Below are positions 52,393-61,197 of a stretch of DNA of 64,000 nt, piece after piece. The notes beneath the pieces are model-generated. The model worked only from the letters and a program-made list of their open reading frames with translations. It searched no databases and was not told the DNA's origin. The stretch lies in contig JAXMDB010000003.1 in NCBI GenBank assembly GCA_046348995.1, forward strand, positions 186,001-250,000, written 5' to 3'. Each line of letters opens with the position of its first letter. The stretch's first letter is position 1. Origin of the DNA: JANNSX01 sp046348995. Its GTDB lineage: Bacteria > Pseudomonadota > Alphaproteobacteria > Rhizobiales > Hyphomicrobiaceae. The position numbers were made by a program, and so were the translations under genes.

Positions 52393-52491
52393 TGTCGTCA
52401 CTCCTCTCGAGGTTCGCGGCGAAGCGCGCTCCGCGTCAGATGGGGAGTGAGGGCAAGGATGCGATTGCGCTGGATCAATCCGGCGCTGTTT

Positions 52492-53799
52492 TCACAGAAT
52501 GAATCGCGACAGATCGGCATTCTTGGCGAGGTCGCCGACATGGCGGCGCACGTAGTCGCCGTCGATCGTCACCGATGTGCCGGGCGCATCGGCCGCCTCG
52601 AACGAGACCTTGTCGAGCACACGCTCGAGCACGGTCGAAAGCCGCCGCGCGCCGATGTTCTCGACCGTCGCATTCACCTCGACCGCGATGTCGGCGATCG
52701 CATCGATGCCGTCGTCGGTGAAGGCGAGCTTCACCTCTTCCGTCGCGAGCAAGGCGACGTATTGCTTGATGAGGCTCGCCTCGGGCTCGGTCAGGATCCG
52801 CCGCATGTCCTCGCGGGTCAGCGCCGCGAGCTCGACGCGGATCGGCAGGCGCCCCTGCAGCTCGGGGAGTAGATCCGAGGGTTTGGCCACGTGAAAGGCA
52901 CCCGAGGCGATGAAGAGGATGTGATCGGTCTTCACAGGTCCGTATTTCGTGCTGACGGTCGTGCCCTCGATGATCGGCAGAAGATCGCGCTGCACACCCT
53001 CGCGGCTGACGTCGGCGCCCTGGCGCTCCGAGCGCGCGCAGATCTTGTCGATCTCGTCGATGAAGACGATGCCGTCGTTCTCGACGCTGCGGATCGCATC
53101 CTGGACGATGCTCTCCTGCTCGATGAGCTTGTCGCTCTCCTCCTGGATGAGCAGCTCGTAGCTGTCCTTGACCTTCATCCGCCGCGTCTTCGTGCGCTGG
53201 CCGAAAGCCTTGCCGAGCATCTCGTTCAAATTGATCATGCCGATCTGGCTTCCGGGCATGCCGGGAATATCGAAGCTCGGCATCTGCGCACCGGCGTCGG
53301 CCACCTCGATCTCGATCTCCTTGTCGTCGAGCTCGTTGGCGCGGAGCTTCTTGCGGAACACCTCTTTCGTCTGCTCGGACGAGCGATCGCCGACGAGGGC
53401 ATTGACGACTCGCTCCTCGGCATTGAGATGCGCGCGCGCACGAACCTCGCGGCGCTTGGCCTCTTTGACGAGCCCGATGCCGACCTCGGTCAGGTCGCGC
53501 ACGATCTGATCGACGTCCCGGCCGACATAGCCGACCTCGGTGAACTTCGTCGCCTCGACCTTGAGGAAGGGCGCATTGGCGAGCCGCGCGAGGCGGCGCG
53601 AAATCTCGGTCTTGCCGACGCCGGTCGGACCGATCATGAGGATGTTCTTGGGCAGCACCTCCTCTTTCAGCGCCGGCTCGAGCTGCTGGCGGCGCCAGCG
53701 ATTGCGCAAGGCGATGGCGACGGCGCGCTTGGCGTCGTGCTGGCCGACGATGAAGCGGTCGAGCTCGGAAACGATCTCGCGAGGGGAGAAGGAGGTCAT
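52492..53799 (-). CDS. hslU: HslU, ATPase subunit of the HslUV protease
   Basis: 435 aa from ATG 53799, which overlaps the GNAT stop as ATGA. FSPREIVSELDRFIVGQHDAK is the HslU opening. Walker A is GPTGVGKTE (near 58) and Walker B FIDEIDK; the I-domain lies around 110-240 and the C-terminus ends in DLSRFIL, the tail that inserts into HslV and activates it. It unfolds substrates and feeds them to HslV. A GNAT gene separates it from hslV, an arrangement seen elsewhere in Rhizobiales. Confidence 0.96.
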   Translation of the reverse strand: MTSFSPREIVSELDRFIVGQHDAKRAVAIALRNRWRRQQLEPALKEEVLPKNILMIGPTGVGKTEISRRLARLANAPFLKVEATKFTEVGYVGRDVDQIVRDLTEVGIGLVKEAKRREVRARAHLNAEERVVNALVGDRSSEQTKEVFRKKLRANELDDKEIEIEVADAGAQMPSFDIPGMPGSQIGMINLNEMLGKAFGQRTKTRRMKVKDSYELLIQEESDKLIEQESIVQDAIRSVENDGIVFIDEIDKICARSERQGADVSREGVQRDLLPIIEGTTVSTKYGPVKTDHILFIASGAFHVAKPSDLLPELQGRLPIRVELAALTREDMRRILTEPEASLIKQYVALLATEEVKLAFTDDGIDAIADIAVEVNATVENIGARRLSTVLERVLDKVSFEAADAPGTSVTIDGDYVRRHVGDLAKNADLSRFIL

Positions 53800-54347
53800 G
53801 TGGGGGAGGGTCTCTGGCGGCGGCGCGAGGGCCGCTCGGCCGGGCGCTCGACGGGTTGGGGAATGAGATCGCGCGACATCAACAGACGGCGTGCGGACGA
53901 GGGGCCGATGAGGCTCACCGGCGAGAAGCCGGCGCGGCCGAGGCAGCCGACGGAGGAGATGTTGCGGCCGTCGGGATCGGCGATGAGGCGGGCGACGCCC
54001 CGGGCGAGGCAGTCGTCGGCGAGTTGCTTCAAGATGGCAGGGCCATGGCCCTTGCCGAGCATGCCCGTCTCGCCGATGAGGAAATCGACACCGAGCGTGC
54101 TCGGAGGCTGGGGCGGAATGTCGGCGTCGGCTTCCGCCGGATACGTCTGCAGGTAGCCGATCGGCTGGCCGTCGAGGCTGACGATATAGGGCTCCGCATC
54201 GCTGCCGCGAATGTGGCCCGCGATCTCCTGAAGCTCGGCCGGCGCCTTGCCCCACCATTTGGCGACGTGCCGCTCGCCGAGCCAGCGGGCGATGAGCGGC
54301 AGATCGTCCTCGGTCGCGCGACGCAGCTCGTACAACATGTCCGCCAT
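53796..54347 (-). CDS. GNAT acetyltransferase, AAC(6')/IucB-like
   Basis: 183 aa from ATG 54347. LRRATEDDLPLIARWLGERHVAKWWG is the Acetyltransf_8-type start, as in aminoglycoside 6'-N-acetyltransferases and siderophore acetylases, followed by GQPIGYLQTYP, LGVDFLIGETGMLGKGHGPA and DPDGRNISSVGCLGRAGF. Acceptor unknown; an antibiotic role is not implied by family alone. It sits between hslV (6-bp gap) and hslU (4-bp overlap), so it is co-expressed with the protease. Confidence 0.87.
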   Translation of the reverse strand: MADMLYELRRATEDDLPLIARWLGERHVAKWWGKAPAELQEIAGHIRGSDAEPYIVSLDGQPIGYLQTYPAEADADIPPQPPSTLGVDFLIGETGMLGKGHGPAILKQLADDCLARGVARLIADPDGRNISSVGCLGRAGFSPVSLIGPSSARRLLMSRDLIPQPVERPAERPSRRRQRPSPT

Positions 54348-54352
54348 CGCGC

Positions 54353-54919
54353 TCAACTCTCCGTCGCCAGGCTTTCGACGACGAGATTGCGGTTGGTGTA
54401 AACGCAAATGTCGGCGGCAATGTCCATGGCCTTGCGCGCGATCTCCTCGGCGGAGAGCGGCTGATCGATCAGCGCGCGGGCGGCGGCGAGCGCATAGTTG
54501 CCGCCCGAGCCGATGCCCATGACGTGACCATCGGGCTCGAGCACGTCGCCGGTTCCGGTCAGCACCAGCGTGTGACGCTTGTCGGCGACGATCATCATGG
54601 CTTCGAGGCGGCGCAGGAATCTGTCGGTGCGCCAGTCCTTGGCGAGATCGACGGCGGCGCGCTGGAGCTGCTCGGGATATTGCTCGAGCTTGGCTTCCAG
54701 ACGCTCGAACAAGGTAAACGCATCAGCGGTCGCGCCGGCGAAGCCGCCGATGACGTTGCCGCGTCCGAGCGAGCGAACCTTGCGCGCATTCGCCTTGATG
54801 ACGGTCTGGCCGAGACTGACTTGTCCATCGCCCGCAACGACGACCTTGCCACCCTTGCGAACGGTGAGGATGGTCGTGCCGTGCCAGATCTGCGGGATGC
54901 TGGTGGAGGTTGAGGACAT
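54353..54919 (-). CDS. hslV: HslV, proteasome-like peptidase subunit
   Basis: 188 aa; the short propeptide ends WHG and the mature chain starts TTILTVRKGG, exposing the catalytic N-terminal threonine. GDGQVSLG, GGFAGATADAFTLFERLE, MGIGSGGNYALAAARAL and ICVYTNRNL are family motifs. It forms the dodecameric peptidase that partners HslU. It is divergent from hisB across a 111-bp gap. Confidence 0.96.
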   Translation of the reverse strand: MSSTSTSIPQIWHGTTILTVRKGGKVVVAGDGQVSLGQTVIKANARKVRSLGRGNVIGGFAGATADAFTLFERLEAKLEQYPEQLQRAAVDLAKDWRTDRFLRRLEAMMIVADKRHTLVLTGTGDVLEPDGHVMGIGSGGNYALAAARALIDQPLSAEEIARKAMDIAADICVYTNRNLVVESLATES

Positions 54920-55030
54920 GGTTACTCTTTCGAGACTATATCGGGCGGGCGCCGGTGCGTTTCAAGGCGGGCTGGCTGCCTTTGTCGAGAGCTGATAGAC
55001 CCGATCGGGCAATGCGCACAAGGAGTTGAG

Positions 55031-55627
55031 ATGGCACGCAGCGCCACGATCGAGCGCCGGACCAACGAGACGCACGTCAACGTGAGCCTCGATCTCGACG
55101 GTACGGGCGCCTTCGACATCAAGACCGGCGTCGGCTTCTTCGATCACATGCTCGAGCAGCTCGCGCGCCACAGCTTGATCGACATGAGGATCGCGACCAA
55201 GGGCGACCTGCACATCGATCAGCACCACACGGTCGAGGATACCGGCATCGCGATCGGCCAGGCGCTGGCGAAGGCGCTGGGCGATCGCAAGGGCATCACG
55301 CGCTATGCGCATTGTTTTCTCCCCATGGACGAAGCGCTGACGCGCGCCGCAATCGATGTGTCGGGGCGGCCGTATCTGATCTGGAAGGTCGAATTCTCGC
55401 GGCCGAAGATCGGCGAGATGGATACCGAGCTGTTCCGCGAGTGGTTCCAGGCCTTCGCGCAGCATGCCGGCGTGACGCTGCACGTGGAAACGCTCTACGG
55501 CGAAAACAACCATCACATCGCCGAGAGTTGCTTCAAGGCACTGGCGCGATCGCTCAAGGATGCGGTCGCCATCGATCCGAGGCAGCGCGATCGCGTGCCG
55601 TCGACCAAGGGAACGCTGATCGCCTGA
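55031..55627 (+). CDS. hisB: Imidazoleglycerol-phosphate dehydratase
   Basis: 198 aa, single-function enzyme without the phosphatase domain of E. coli HisB. It converts IGP to imidazole acetol phosphate in histidine synthesis. The metal-binding motifs DHMLEQLARHSLIDM, DQHHTVEDTGIAIGQAL and ENNHHIAESCFKALARSL are intact. It opens the hisB-DUF2628-hisH run. Confidence 0.97.
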   Translation: MARSATIERRTNETHVNVSLDLDGTGAFDIKTGVGFFDHMLEQLARHSLIDMRIATKGDLHIDQHHTVEDTGIAIGQALAKALGDRKGITRYAHCFLPMDEALTRAAIDVSGRPYLIWKVEFSRPKIGEMDTELFREWFQAFAQHAGVTLHVETLYGENNHHIAESCFKALARSLKDAVAIDPRQRDRVPSTKGTLIA

Positions 55628-55639
55628 GGAGACGCGCGC

Positions 55640-56068
55640 ATGAGTGCCTATGCGGTCTATGAGCTGAAAGAGGCGCGGCGGATGCCGAGCGAGGCCCGCG
55701 CGGAGGCGCTGGTCCTCGTGCGCGACGGTTTCAACTGGGTCGCCTTCCTGCTCTCCGGGCTGTGGCTCGCCATGGGCCGGCATTGGCGGGCGTTGCTCGT
55801 TTGGGCCGCGGTCATCGCCGGCGGCGGACTGGTGATGTACGCCGTGGGCTTGGGCGTGGACGCATTCGTGGGTTTGTGGCTCGCGGCGGCGGTTGTCGTC
55901 GGCTACGAAGCGGCCGATCTCGAAGGCGAGCGCTTGCTCGCCGGTGAAGGTCACGAGATCGGCTACGTCACGGGGGACTCGCGCGGCGATTGCGAGGTTG
56001 GCGCCGTCCGGCGCTTGGCGACCATGATCGCGGCCGAGCAGCAGGCCAACGAGAGCGCCGATGCCTGA
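55640..56068 (+). CDS. DUF2628 membrane protein
   Basis: 142 aa. DGFNWVAFLLSGLWLAMGRHW is the DUF2628 signature; hydrophobic spans lie at about 32-48, 50-70 and 74-90, and the tail is polar. Function unknown. It is widely found between hisB and hisH in Rhizobiales. It overlaps hisH by 8 bp, so the two are likely to be co-translated. Confidence 0.9.
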   Translation: MSAYAVYELKEARRMPSEARAEALVLVRDGFNWVAFLLSGLWLAMGRHWRALLVWAAVIAGGGLVMYAVGLGVDAFVGLWLAAAVVVGYEAADLEGERLLAGEGHEIGYVTGDSRGDCEVGAVRRLATMIAAEQQANESADA

Positions 56069-56714
56069 AGCTGTCATCGTCGACTATGGCTCGGGCAACT
56101 TGCATTCGGCGGCGAAGGCGGTCGAGCGCGCCGCCCGCGAGGGCGGCACGGGCATGAGCGTTCGGGTGACGGCCGATCCGTCCGATATCGCGACGGCGGA
56201 TCGGATCATCCTCCCCGGCGTCGGCGCTTTCGCCGACTGCATGGCGGGCCTCCAGGCGATCGACGGCATGGTCGCGGCGCTCGAGGCCGCCGTCCTCCGG
56301 GGCGGCAAGCCGTTTCTCGGCATCTGCGTCGGCATGCAGCTGCTCGCGAGCCGCGGCCTCGAGCACCGCGTGAGCGAGGGCTTGGGCTGGATCGGCGGCG
56401 AGGTCCGCCGCATCGCGCCGGATGATCCCGCGCTCAAGGTCCCACACATGGGCTGGAACACGCTCGACGACGCGCGCCAGCATCCGCTGCTCGCGGGCAT
56501 CCCGACAGGGCCCCGAGGCTGGCACGCCTATTTCGTGCACAGCTATCATCTGGTGGGCGTTGACGAGGCGACCGTCGTCGCCCGTACGCGCTACGGTGGG
56601 CCGGTGACCGCGATGGTCGCCCGGGACAACATCGCCGGCACCCAGTTTCATCCCGAGAAGAGCCAGCAGCTCGGATTGAGGCTGCTCGCAAATTTTCTGG
56701 CGTGGCGGGTATGA
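56061..56714 (+). CDS. hisH: Imidazole glycerol phosphate synthase, glutaminase subunit
   Basis: 217 aa. Class I glutamine amidotransferase that supplies ammonia to HisF. The catalytic cysteine is in PFLGICVGMQLLASRG (near 88), and His/Glu in GTQFHPEKSQQLG near the end; VDYGSGNLHSAAKAVERA is the N-terminal HisH motif. The usual neighbours hisA and hisF do not follow; a convergent comM gene does instead. Confidence 0.95.
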   Translation: MPEAVIVDYGSGNLHSAAKAVERAAREGGTGMSVRVTADPSDIATADRIILPGVGAFADCMAGLQAIDGMVAALEAAVLRGGKPFLGICVGMQLLASRGLEHRVSEGLGWIGGEVRRIAPDDPALKVPHMGWNTLDDARQHPLLAGIPTGPRGWHAYFVHSYHLVGVDEATVVARTRYGGPVTAMVARDNIAGTQFHPEKSQQLGLRLLANFLAWRV

Positions 56715-56745
56715 GCGTCGATCGTTCTCATCTCACCGTCCTCTC

Positions 56746-58281
56746 TCATGCCGCCTGCTTCTGCCGCATCGTCTCGCCGCGATAGCTCAGCGCCTCGGCG
56801 ATGTGGGCGCGGGTGACGGTATCGGCGCCATCGAGGTCGGCGAGCGTGCGGGCGACGCGCAGCGTGCGGTGATAGCCGCGCGCGGTGAGGCCGATGGCGG
56901 CGGCAGCCTCTTTCAGCAACGCGGCACCGGCGGCATCCGGCTTGGCGATCTCCTCGAGCATGGCGCCCTGGCACTCGGCGTTGGATTTGAGGTGTTTGAT
57001 GCCTCGCGTCTCGAAGCGCAGCCGCTGACGCTCGCGCGCCGCGACCACCCGCTCGCGCACGATTGCGCTGTCCTCGACGGGTGCGGGAAGCGCCAAGTCC
57101 GCGGCCGTCACGGCCGGAACCTCGATCTGAATGTCGATGCGATCGAGGAACGGACCCGACAGCCGCGCCTGATACTGTTCCGCGCACGCCTTGCCGCGCG
57201 CACAAGTGTAGCCGGGATCGAGCGCCTTGCCGCAGCGGCACGGGTTCATCGCGGCGACGAGCTGGATGCGCGAGGGGTACGTGATGCGGTGATTGGCGCG
57301 GGCGATCACCGTCTCGCCCGCCTCGAGCGGCTGACGCAGCGAATCGAGCACTTGCGGCGTGAACTCCGGCAGCTCGTCCAAGAACAGCACGCCGCGGTGA
57401 GCGAGTGACACCTCGCCTGGCCGGGGCCGCGAGCCGCCGCCGACGAGCGCCGCCATGCTCGCCGAGTGATGCGGCGCGCGGAACGGCCGGCGGCGCGAGA
57501 GCTTACCGCCCATGAGCTCGCCGGCGAGGCTCTGAATTTGGCTCACCTCCAGCATCTCGGTGGGTGTCATCGGCGGCAGGATCGACGGAAGCCGCGCAGC
57601 GAGCATCGTCTTGCCCGCGCCCGGCGGTCCGATCATCAGCATGTTATGACCGCCGGCCGCCGCAATCTCGAGCGCGCGCTTGGCCGTCTCCTGGCCTTTG
57701 ACGTCCTTGAGATCGGGGAGCGGGTCGGCATCCTCCGAGAACGTCGCCTCGGGCCGCCTGAGCGTCTGCAGGCCCTTGAAGTGATTGACCAGCGAGAGCA
57801 GGTGGGGCGCCGCGAGAATCTCCATATCGGGCGACGCCCAAGCGGCTTCGTTCCCGACCTCGGCCGGACAGATGAGACCCTTGCCCAGCGCGTTGGCACC
57901 GATGGCGGCAGGTAGTGCGCCGACGATCGGCGCGATCGCGCCATCCAGCGCCAGCTCGCCGATCGCGCAATAGCCGCCGACCTGATCCTGCGTCAGCACG
58001 CGTAGCGCCACCATCAATGCGAGCGCGATCGGCACGTCGAAATGGCTGCCCTCTTTCGGCAAGTCGGCCGGGGCGAGATTGATCGTAATGTGCTTGCCGC
58101 CGGGCAGTCCGAGGCCGACCGCATGCAGCGCGGAATAAACCCGCTCCCGGCTTTCAGCCACCGCCTTGTCCGGCAGCCCGACGATCGAGAATTTCTGCAT
58201 GCCGGACGAGATTTTCGCCTGCACGCTGACCGGCCGCGCCTCGACGCCGACGAAAGCCACCGTGCTGATCTGACCGAACAT
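56746..58281 (-). CDS. comM: YifB/ComM family Mg-chelatase-like AAA+ ATPase
   Basis: 511 aa. The N-terminal Lon-protease-like fold (about 1-170, VGEARPVSVQAKISS variant, GLPDKAVAESRERV) is followed by the Mg-chelatase AAA+ domain with Walker A GPPGAGKTMLA (near 215) and Walker B GVLFLDELPEF, and a C-terminal helical lid (GYHRTLRVARTLADLDG). In naturally competent bacteria ComM is a branch-migration helicase that aids integration of foreign DNA. Conserved in many non-competent species as well. Confidence 0.93.
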   Translation of the reverse strand: MFGQISTVAFVGVEARPVSVQAKISSGMQKFSIVGLPDKAVAESRERVYSALHAVGLGLPGGKHITINLAPADLPKEGSHFDVPIALALMVALRVLTQDQVGGYCAIGELALDGAIAPIVGALPAAIGANALGKGLICPAEVGNEAAWASPDMEILAAPHLLSLVNHFKGLQTLRRPEATFSEDADPLPDLKDVKGQETAKRALEIAAAGGHNMLMIGPPGAGKTMLAARLPSILPPMTPTEMLEVSQIQSLAGELMGGKLSRRRPFRAPHHSASMAALVGGGSRPRPGEVSLAHRGVLFLDELPEFTPQVLDSLRQPLEAGETVIARANHRITYPSRIQLVAAMNPCRCGKALDPGYTCARGKACAEQYQARLSGPFLDRIDIQIEVPAVTAADLALPAPVEDSAIVRERVVAARERQRLRFETRGIKHLKSNAECQGAMLEEIAKPDAAGAALLKEAAAAIGLTARGYHRTLRVARTLADLDGADTVTRAHIAEALSYRGETMRQKQAA

Positions 58282-58392
58282 GCTTGACCCCCGGGGAGCA
58301 CGCTCGGAAAGGTACTCCGCATGCCGACCACCGTCAAGAACAATTCATGAACAAATCAGAGATCGTCATGGTACGCCGTGCCACATGGCACT

Positions 58393-59331
58393 CTACCGCC
58401 GGGCCTCAACCGCGTCCCAGATCATCGCCGCGATATCGTTGCCGCCGAAGCGCTTCACCTCGCGGATGCCGGTCGGCGAGGTGACATTGATCTCGGTGAG
58501 GTAGTCGCCGATGACGTCGATGCCGACGAAGATGAGGCCGCGCTTCTTGAGCTCCGGACCCAGACGCTCGCAGATCTCCTGCTCGCGTTTCGTGAGCTCG
58601 GTTGCGGTCGGGACCCCACCCACATGCATATTCGAGCGCGTCTCGTTCTCGGCCGGCACGCGGTTGACGGCGCCGGCGAATTGGCCGTCGACGAGAATGA
58701 TGCGCTTGTCGCCCTTGCGCACCTCGGGGCGGTACTGCTGCACCATGAACGGCTCGCGGAACACCGTCTGGAACAACTCGACGAGCGAACCGAGATTCGT
58801 ATCCTCTGGACGCAAGCGAAACACCGCCGCGCCGCCGTTACCGTAGAGCGGCTTGATGACGATGTCGCCGAAATCGCGCCGGAACGCTTCCACGTCCTCG
58901 CGGTTGCGCGTCACCATCGTCGGCGGCATCAAGTCCTGGAACTCGAGCACATAGACCTTCTCGGGCGCATTGCGCACGCTCGCCGGATCGTTGACGACAA
59001 GCGTCTTGGGATGGATGCGCTCGAGCAGATGCGTCGTCGTGATGTAGCCCATGTCGAACGGCGGATCCTGGCGGAGCCAGACCACATCGTAATCGCTCAG
59101 ATCGACGGTCGCCGATGCACCGAGCGTATAGTGCGCGCCGTGCTTGTCCTCGACCTTGATCGGCGCGCCGCGCGCCTTGAGCTTGCCGCGATCGAGCGTC
59201 AGGTGCTCGGGCACGTAATAGAACAGCTCGTGCCCGCGCCGCTGTGCTTCGAGTAGCAGCGCAAAAGACGAGTTGCCCTTGATATCGACGCGCTCGATGG
59301 GCTCCATCTGAAAGGCGACTTTGAGGCTCAT
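58393..59331 (-). CDS. gshB: Glutathione synthase
   Basis: 312 aa from ATG 59331. ATP-grasp enzyme that joins glycine to gamma-glutamylcysteine. LKVAFQMEPIERVDIKGNSSF is the GshB start; VVWLRQDPPFDMGYIT, VIKPLYGNGGAAVFRL and LIFVGIDVIGDYLTEINVTS are the ATP- and substrate-binding motifs. It lies near yraN-rsmI as usual, but an acyltransferase-like gene stands between them. Confidence 0.95.
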   Translation of the reverse strand: MSLKVAFQMEPIERVDIKGNSSFALLLEAQRRGHELFYYVPEHLTLDRGKLKARGAPIKVEDKHGAHYTLGASATVDLSDYDVVWLRQDPPFDMGYITTTHLLERIHPKTLVVNDPASVRNAPEKVYVLEFQDLMPPTMVTRNREDVEAFRRDFGDIVIKPLYGNGGAAVFRLRPEDTNLGSLVELFQTVFREPFMVQQYRPEVRKGDKRIILVDGQFAGAVNRVPAENETRSNMHVGGVPTATELTKREQEICERLGPELKKRGLIFVGIDVIGDYLTEINVTSPTGIREVKRFGGNDIAAMIWDAVEARR

Positions 59332-59421
59332 GGCGGCTCCATCCGTTAAGACATTTTGGCTATCCAGAGCGCGGCGGGGCGGGACTGTCAAACCCGGTCA
59401 AGTTGGACGGCAGAGAGTGAA

Positions 59422-60795
59422 ATGACTGAGGCGCTACCGAAATCGCCCCGTATGATCGACACCTTCGTGGCGCCGAAGCCGTCTGCGCTCCTCATCAAGG
59501 CGCTCAATCCGGTCAACCGCGTGCTCTGCCTCGGCGGTGTGCCGGGGTTGCGCGCCCTGCCGCTGATCGGCCGCGTGCCGGGCATCCGCGGGCTCGCCGA
59601 CATCCACGCGATCGACGTTCCCGAAGCCGACGAGGCCCGGCTGCGCGCGGCGCTAACGCCTCGCAACGCGACTTTCGTCACGCCGAACCATCCCGAGTTT
59701 TTCACCGATTGGATGCTGGACAAGGAGATCCTCTCTCGCACGGCGCCACTTGCCGCCTGCTGGGCGACGAGCTCGATCGTCAACGGCATGGGGCGGACGG
59801 TACAGCGGTTCTGGCTGAAGAATAACCTGATCGCGCAAATTCCCGGCGCGGGGGGCGGCGCGGCGAAGGCGCATTCGGTGCGCTGGGCAGCGGCGGGGCA
59901 TGGCGTGCTCTTGCATCCGGAAGGCACCGTCGGCTGGCACGGCGATACGATCGGGCGACTGTATCCGGGCGCCGTCGAGATGGCGGCGGCGGCTTTCAGG
60001 GACTTGCGAGCACGATCGGCCAACGGCCGCGCGCTCGTGCAGCCGGTCGTCTGGAAGCTCGTGTTCATCGAGGACGCGACGGACGGGCTGACGCGAGAGA
60101 TGGCGCATGTCGAGCGGCAGCTCGGGCTTGCCACCGTCGACGCGCCGCTCGCCGAGCACATTCTCGCGGCGTATCGCCAACTCTTGCTGCGCGATGCCGA
60201 GCGTTTCGGCATCGCCAAGCCCCCCGAGGCGAGCTTCGAGGCCCAGCAACGGCAGGTTCTGGCCGGGATGTCGGATCGGTTGCGTGAGATGCTGGCTCTG
60301 GGGATCGACCCCGACCTCGAAAGGCCCGGCGATCCCGAGCCACGACTGCGGCCGCTGCTGCGGGCGGCGGATCGCAGCTTGCGTGAGACGAGCGAGAGGC
60401 CCGAGGCGGCGCGTGCGGAGTCCAAGCGGCTCGTCGAGACGATGCGGAAAATCCTGCGATTCCGACCGTCCCTCTACCCCGGCCCTGAGCTGACGCAGGA
60501 GCATCTCGCGGAGAACATCAAACGGCTGCGCGGCGACACTTGCAGTGCGACGCTCGCCGACCGGATCGACAAGATGGTGCCGCGCCCCGTGGCACCGCGC
60601 ATCGCTTACATCCGCGTACCGGAAGCGATCGATGTGGGCGCGGCATTGGGCGCGGCTGAAGCGCTTTCGGAGGATCAGGTGGACGCGTTGGTGGCCGAGC
60701 TGCGGACGAGGATGCAATCGACGCTCGGCACTATCCTGGCCGCGATTGCGCGCAGCCCCCGGACGGCCCCCTCCCGCAATGCCTTTCACGGCTGA
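59422..60795 (+). CDS. Acyltransferase-like protein (PlsC fold) with long C-terminal extension
   Basis: 457 aa from ATG 59422. Residues about 60-250 resemble 1-acyl-glycerol-3-phosphate acyltransferases: VTPNHPEFFTDWM (motif I, near 88) and VLLHPEGTVGWHGD (motif III, near 165). Motif I reads H-x5-D where PlsC enzymes have H-x4-D, so the catalytic spacing is off by one. The C-terminal half is helical and Arg/Glu-rich, unlike known PlsC domains. No membrane helix is obvious. Function unproven. It is divergent from gshB and convergent with yraN. Confidence 0.68.
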   Translation: MTEALPKSPRMIDTFVAPKPSALLIKALNPVNRVLCLGGVPGLRALPLIGRVPGIRGLADIHAIDVPEADEARLRAALTPRNATFVTPNHPEFFTDWMLDKEILSRTAPLAACWATSSIVNGMGRTVQRFWLKNNLIAQIPGAGGGAAKAHSVRWAAAGHGVLLHPEGTVGWHGDTIGRLYPGAVEMAAAAFRDLRARSANGRALVQPVVWKLVFIEDATDGLTREMAHVERQLGLATVDAPLAEHILAAYRQLLLRDAERFGIAKPPEASFEAQQRQVLAGMSDRLREMLALGIDPDLERPGDPEPRLRPLLRAADRSLRETSERPEAARAESKRLVETMRKILRFRPSLYPGPELTQEHLAENIKRLRGDTCSATLADRIDKMVPRPVAPRIAYIRVPEAIDVGAALGAAEALSEDQVDALVAELRTRMQSTLGTILAAIARSPRTAPSRNAFHG

Positions 60796-60798
60796 GTC

Positions 60799-61197
60799 TT
60801 ACGGCGTCCACATGTCATCCGGCACGCCGAAGGCATCTTGAAGGTGTTTCGGCCAGTGGCGTGGCGCGAGCAGCACGACGTCGAAGCAAGGATCGTGGCG
60901 TTCGTATTTCGGCCAGCGTCCGAGCCAATATTGCGCGGCGCGGATCATCCGGCGTTGCGCCTGAGGCGTGACCGAGTTCGCCGCCTCGTCGAGCGTCGTG
61001 CGCCGCTTCACCTCGACGAAGGCGAGGCGGCGGCCGCGGGCGGCCACGATGTCGATCTCGCCGACCGGGGTCTTGAACCGGCGCGCGAGCACGCGATAAC
61101 CCTTGGCGTTGAGATAGAGCGCGGCGAGCGTCTCGCTTCTGAGGCCGAGCTTGAAGCGCCGTTGCCGCTCTTGGCGGCGGGCCGCATCGCCCGTCAT
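60799..61197 (-). CDS. yraN: UPF0102 protein YraN, endonuclease-like
   Basis: 132 aa from ATG 61197, coupled to rsmI by an ATGA overlap. LGLRSETLAALYLNAKGYRVL starts the fold, and GEIDIVAARGRRLAFVEVKRR holds the PD-(D/E)XK-type residues of this family. Relatives are predicted nucleases possibly tied to replication or recombination; no activity is certain. Order with rsmI and the LpoA-like gene mirrors E. coli yraM-yraN-rsmI. Confidence 0.92.
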   Translation of the reverse strand: MTGDAARRQERQRRFKLGLRSETLAALYLNAKGYRVLARRFKTPVGEIDIVAARGRRLAFVEVKRRTTLDEAANSVTPQAQRRMIRAAQYWLGRWPKYERHDPCFDVVLLAPRHWPKHLQDAFGVPDDMWTP

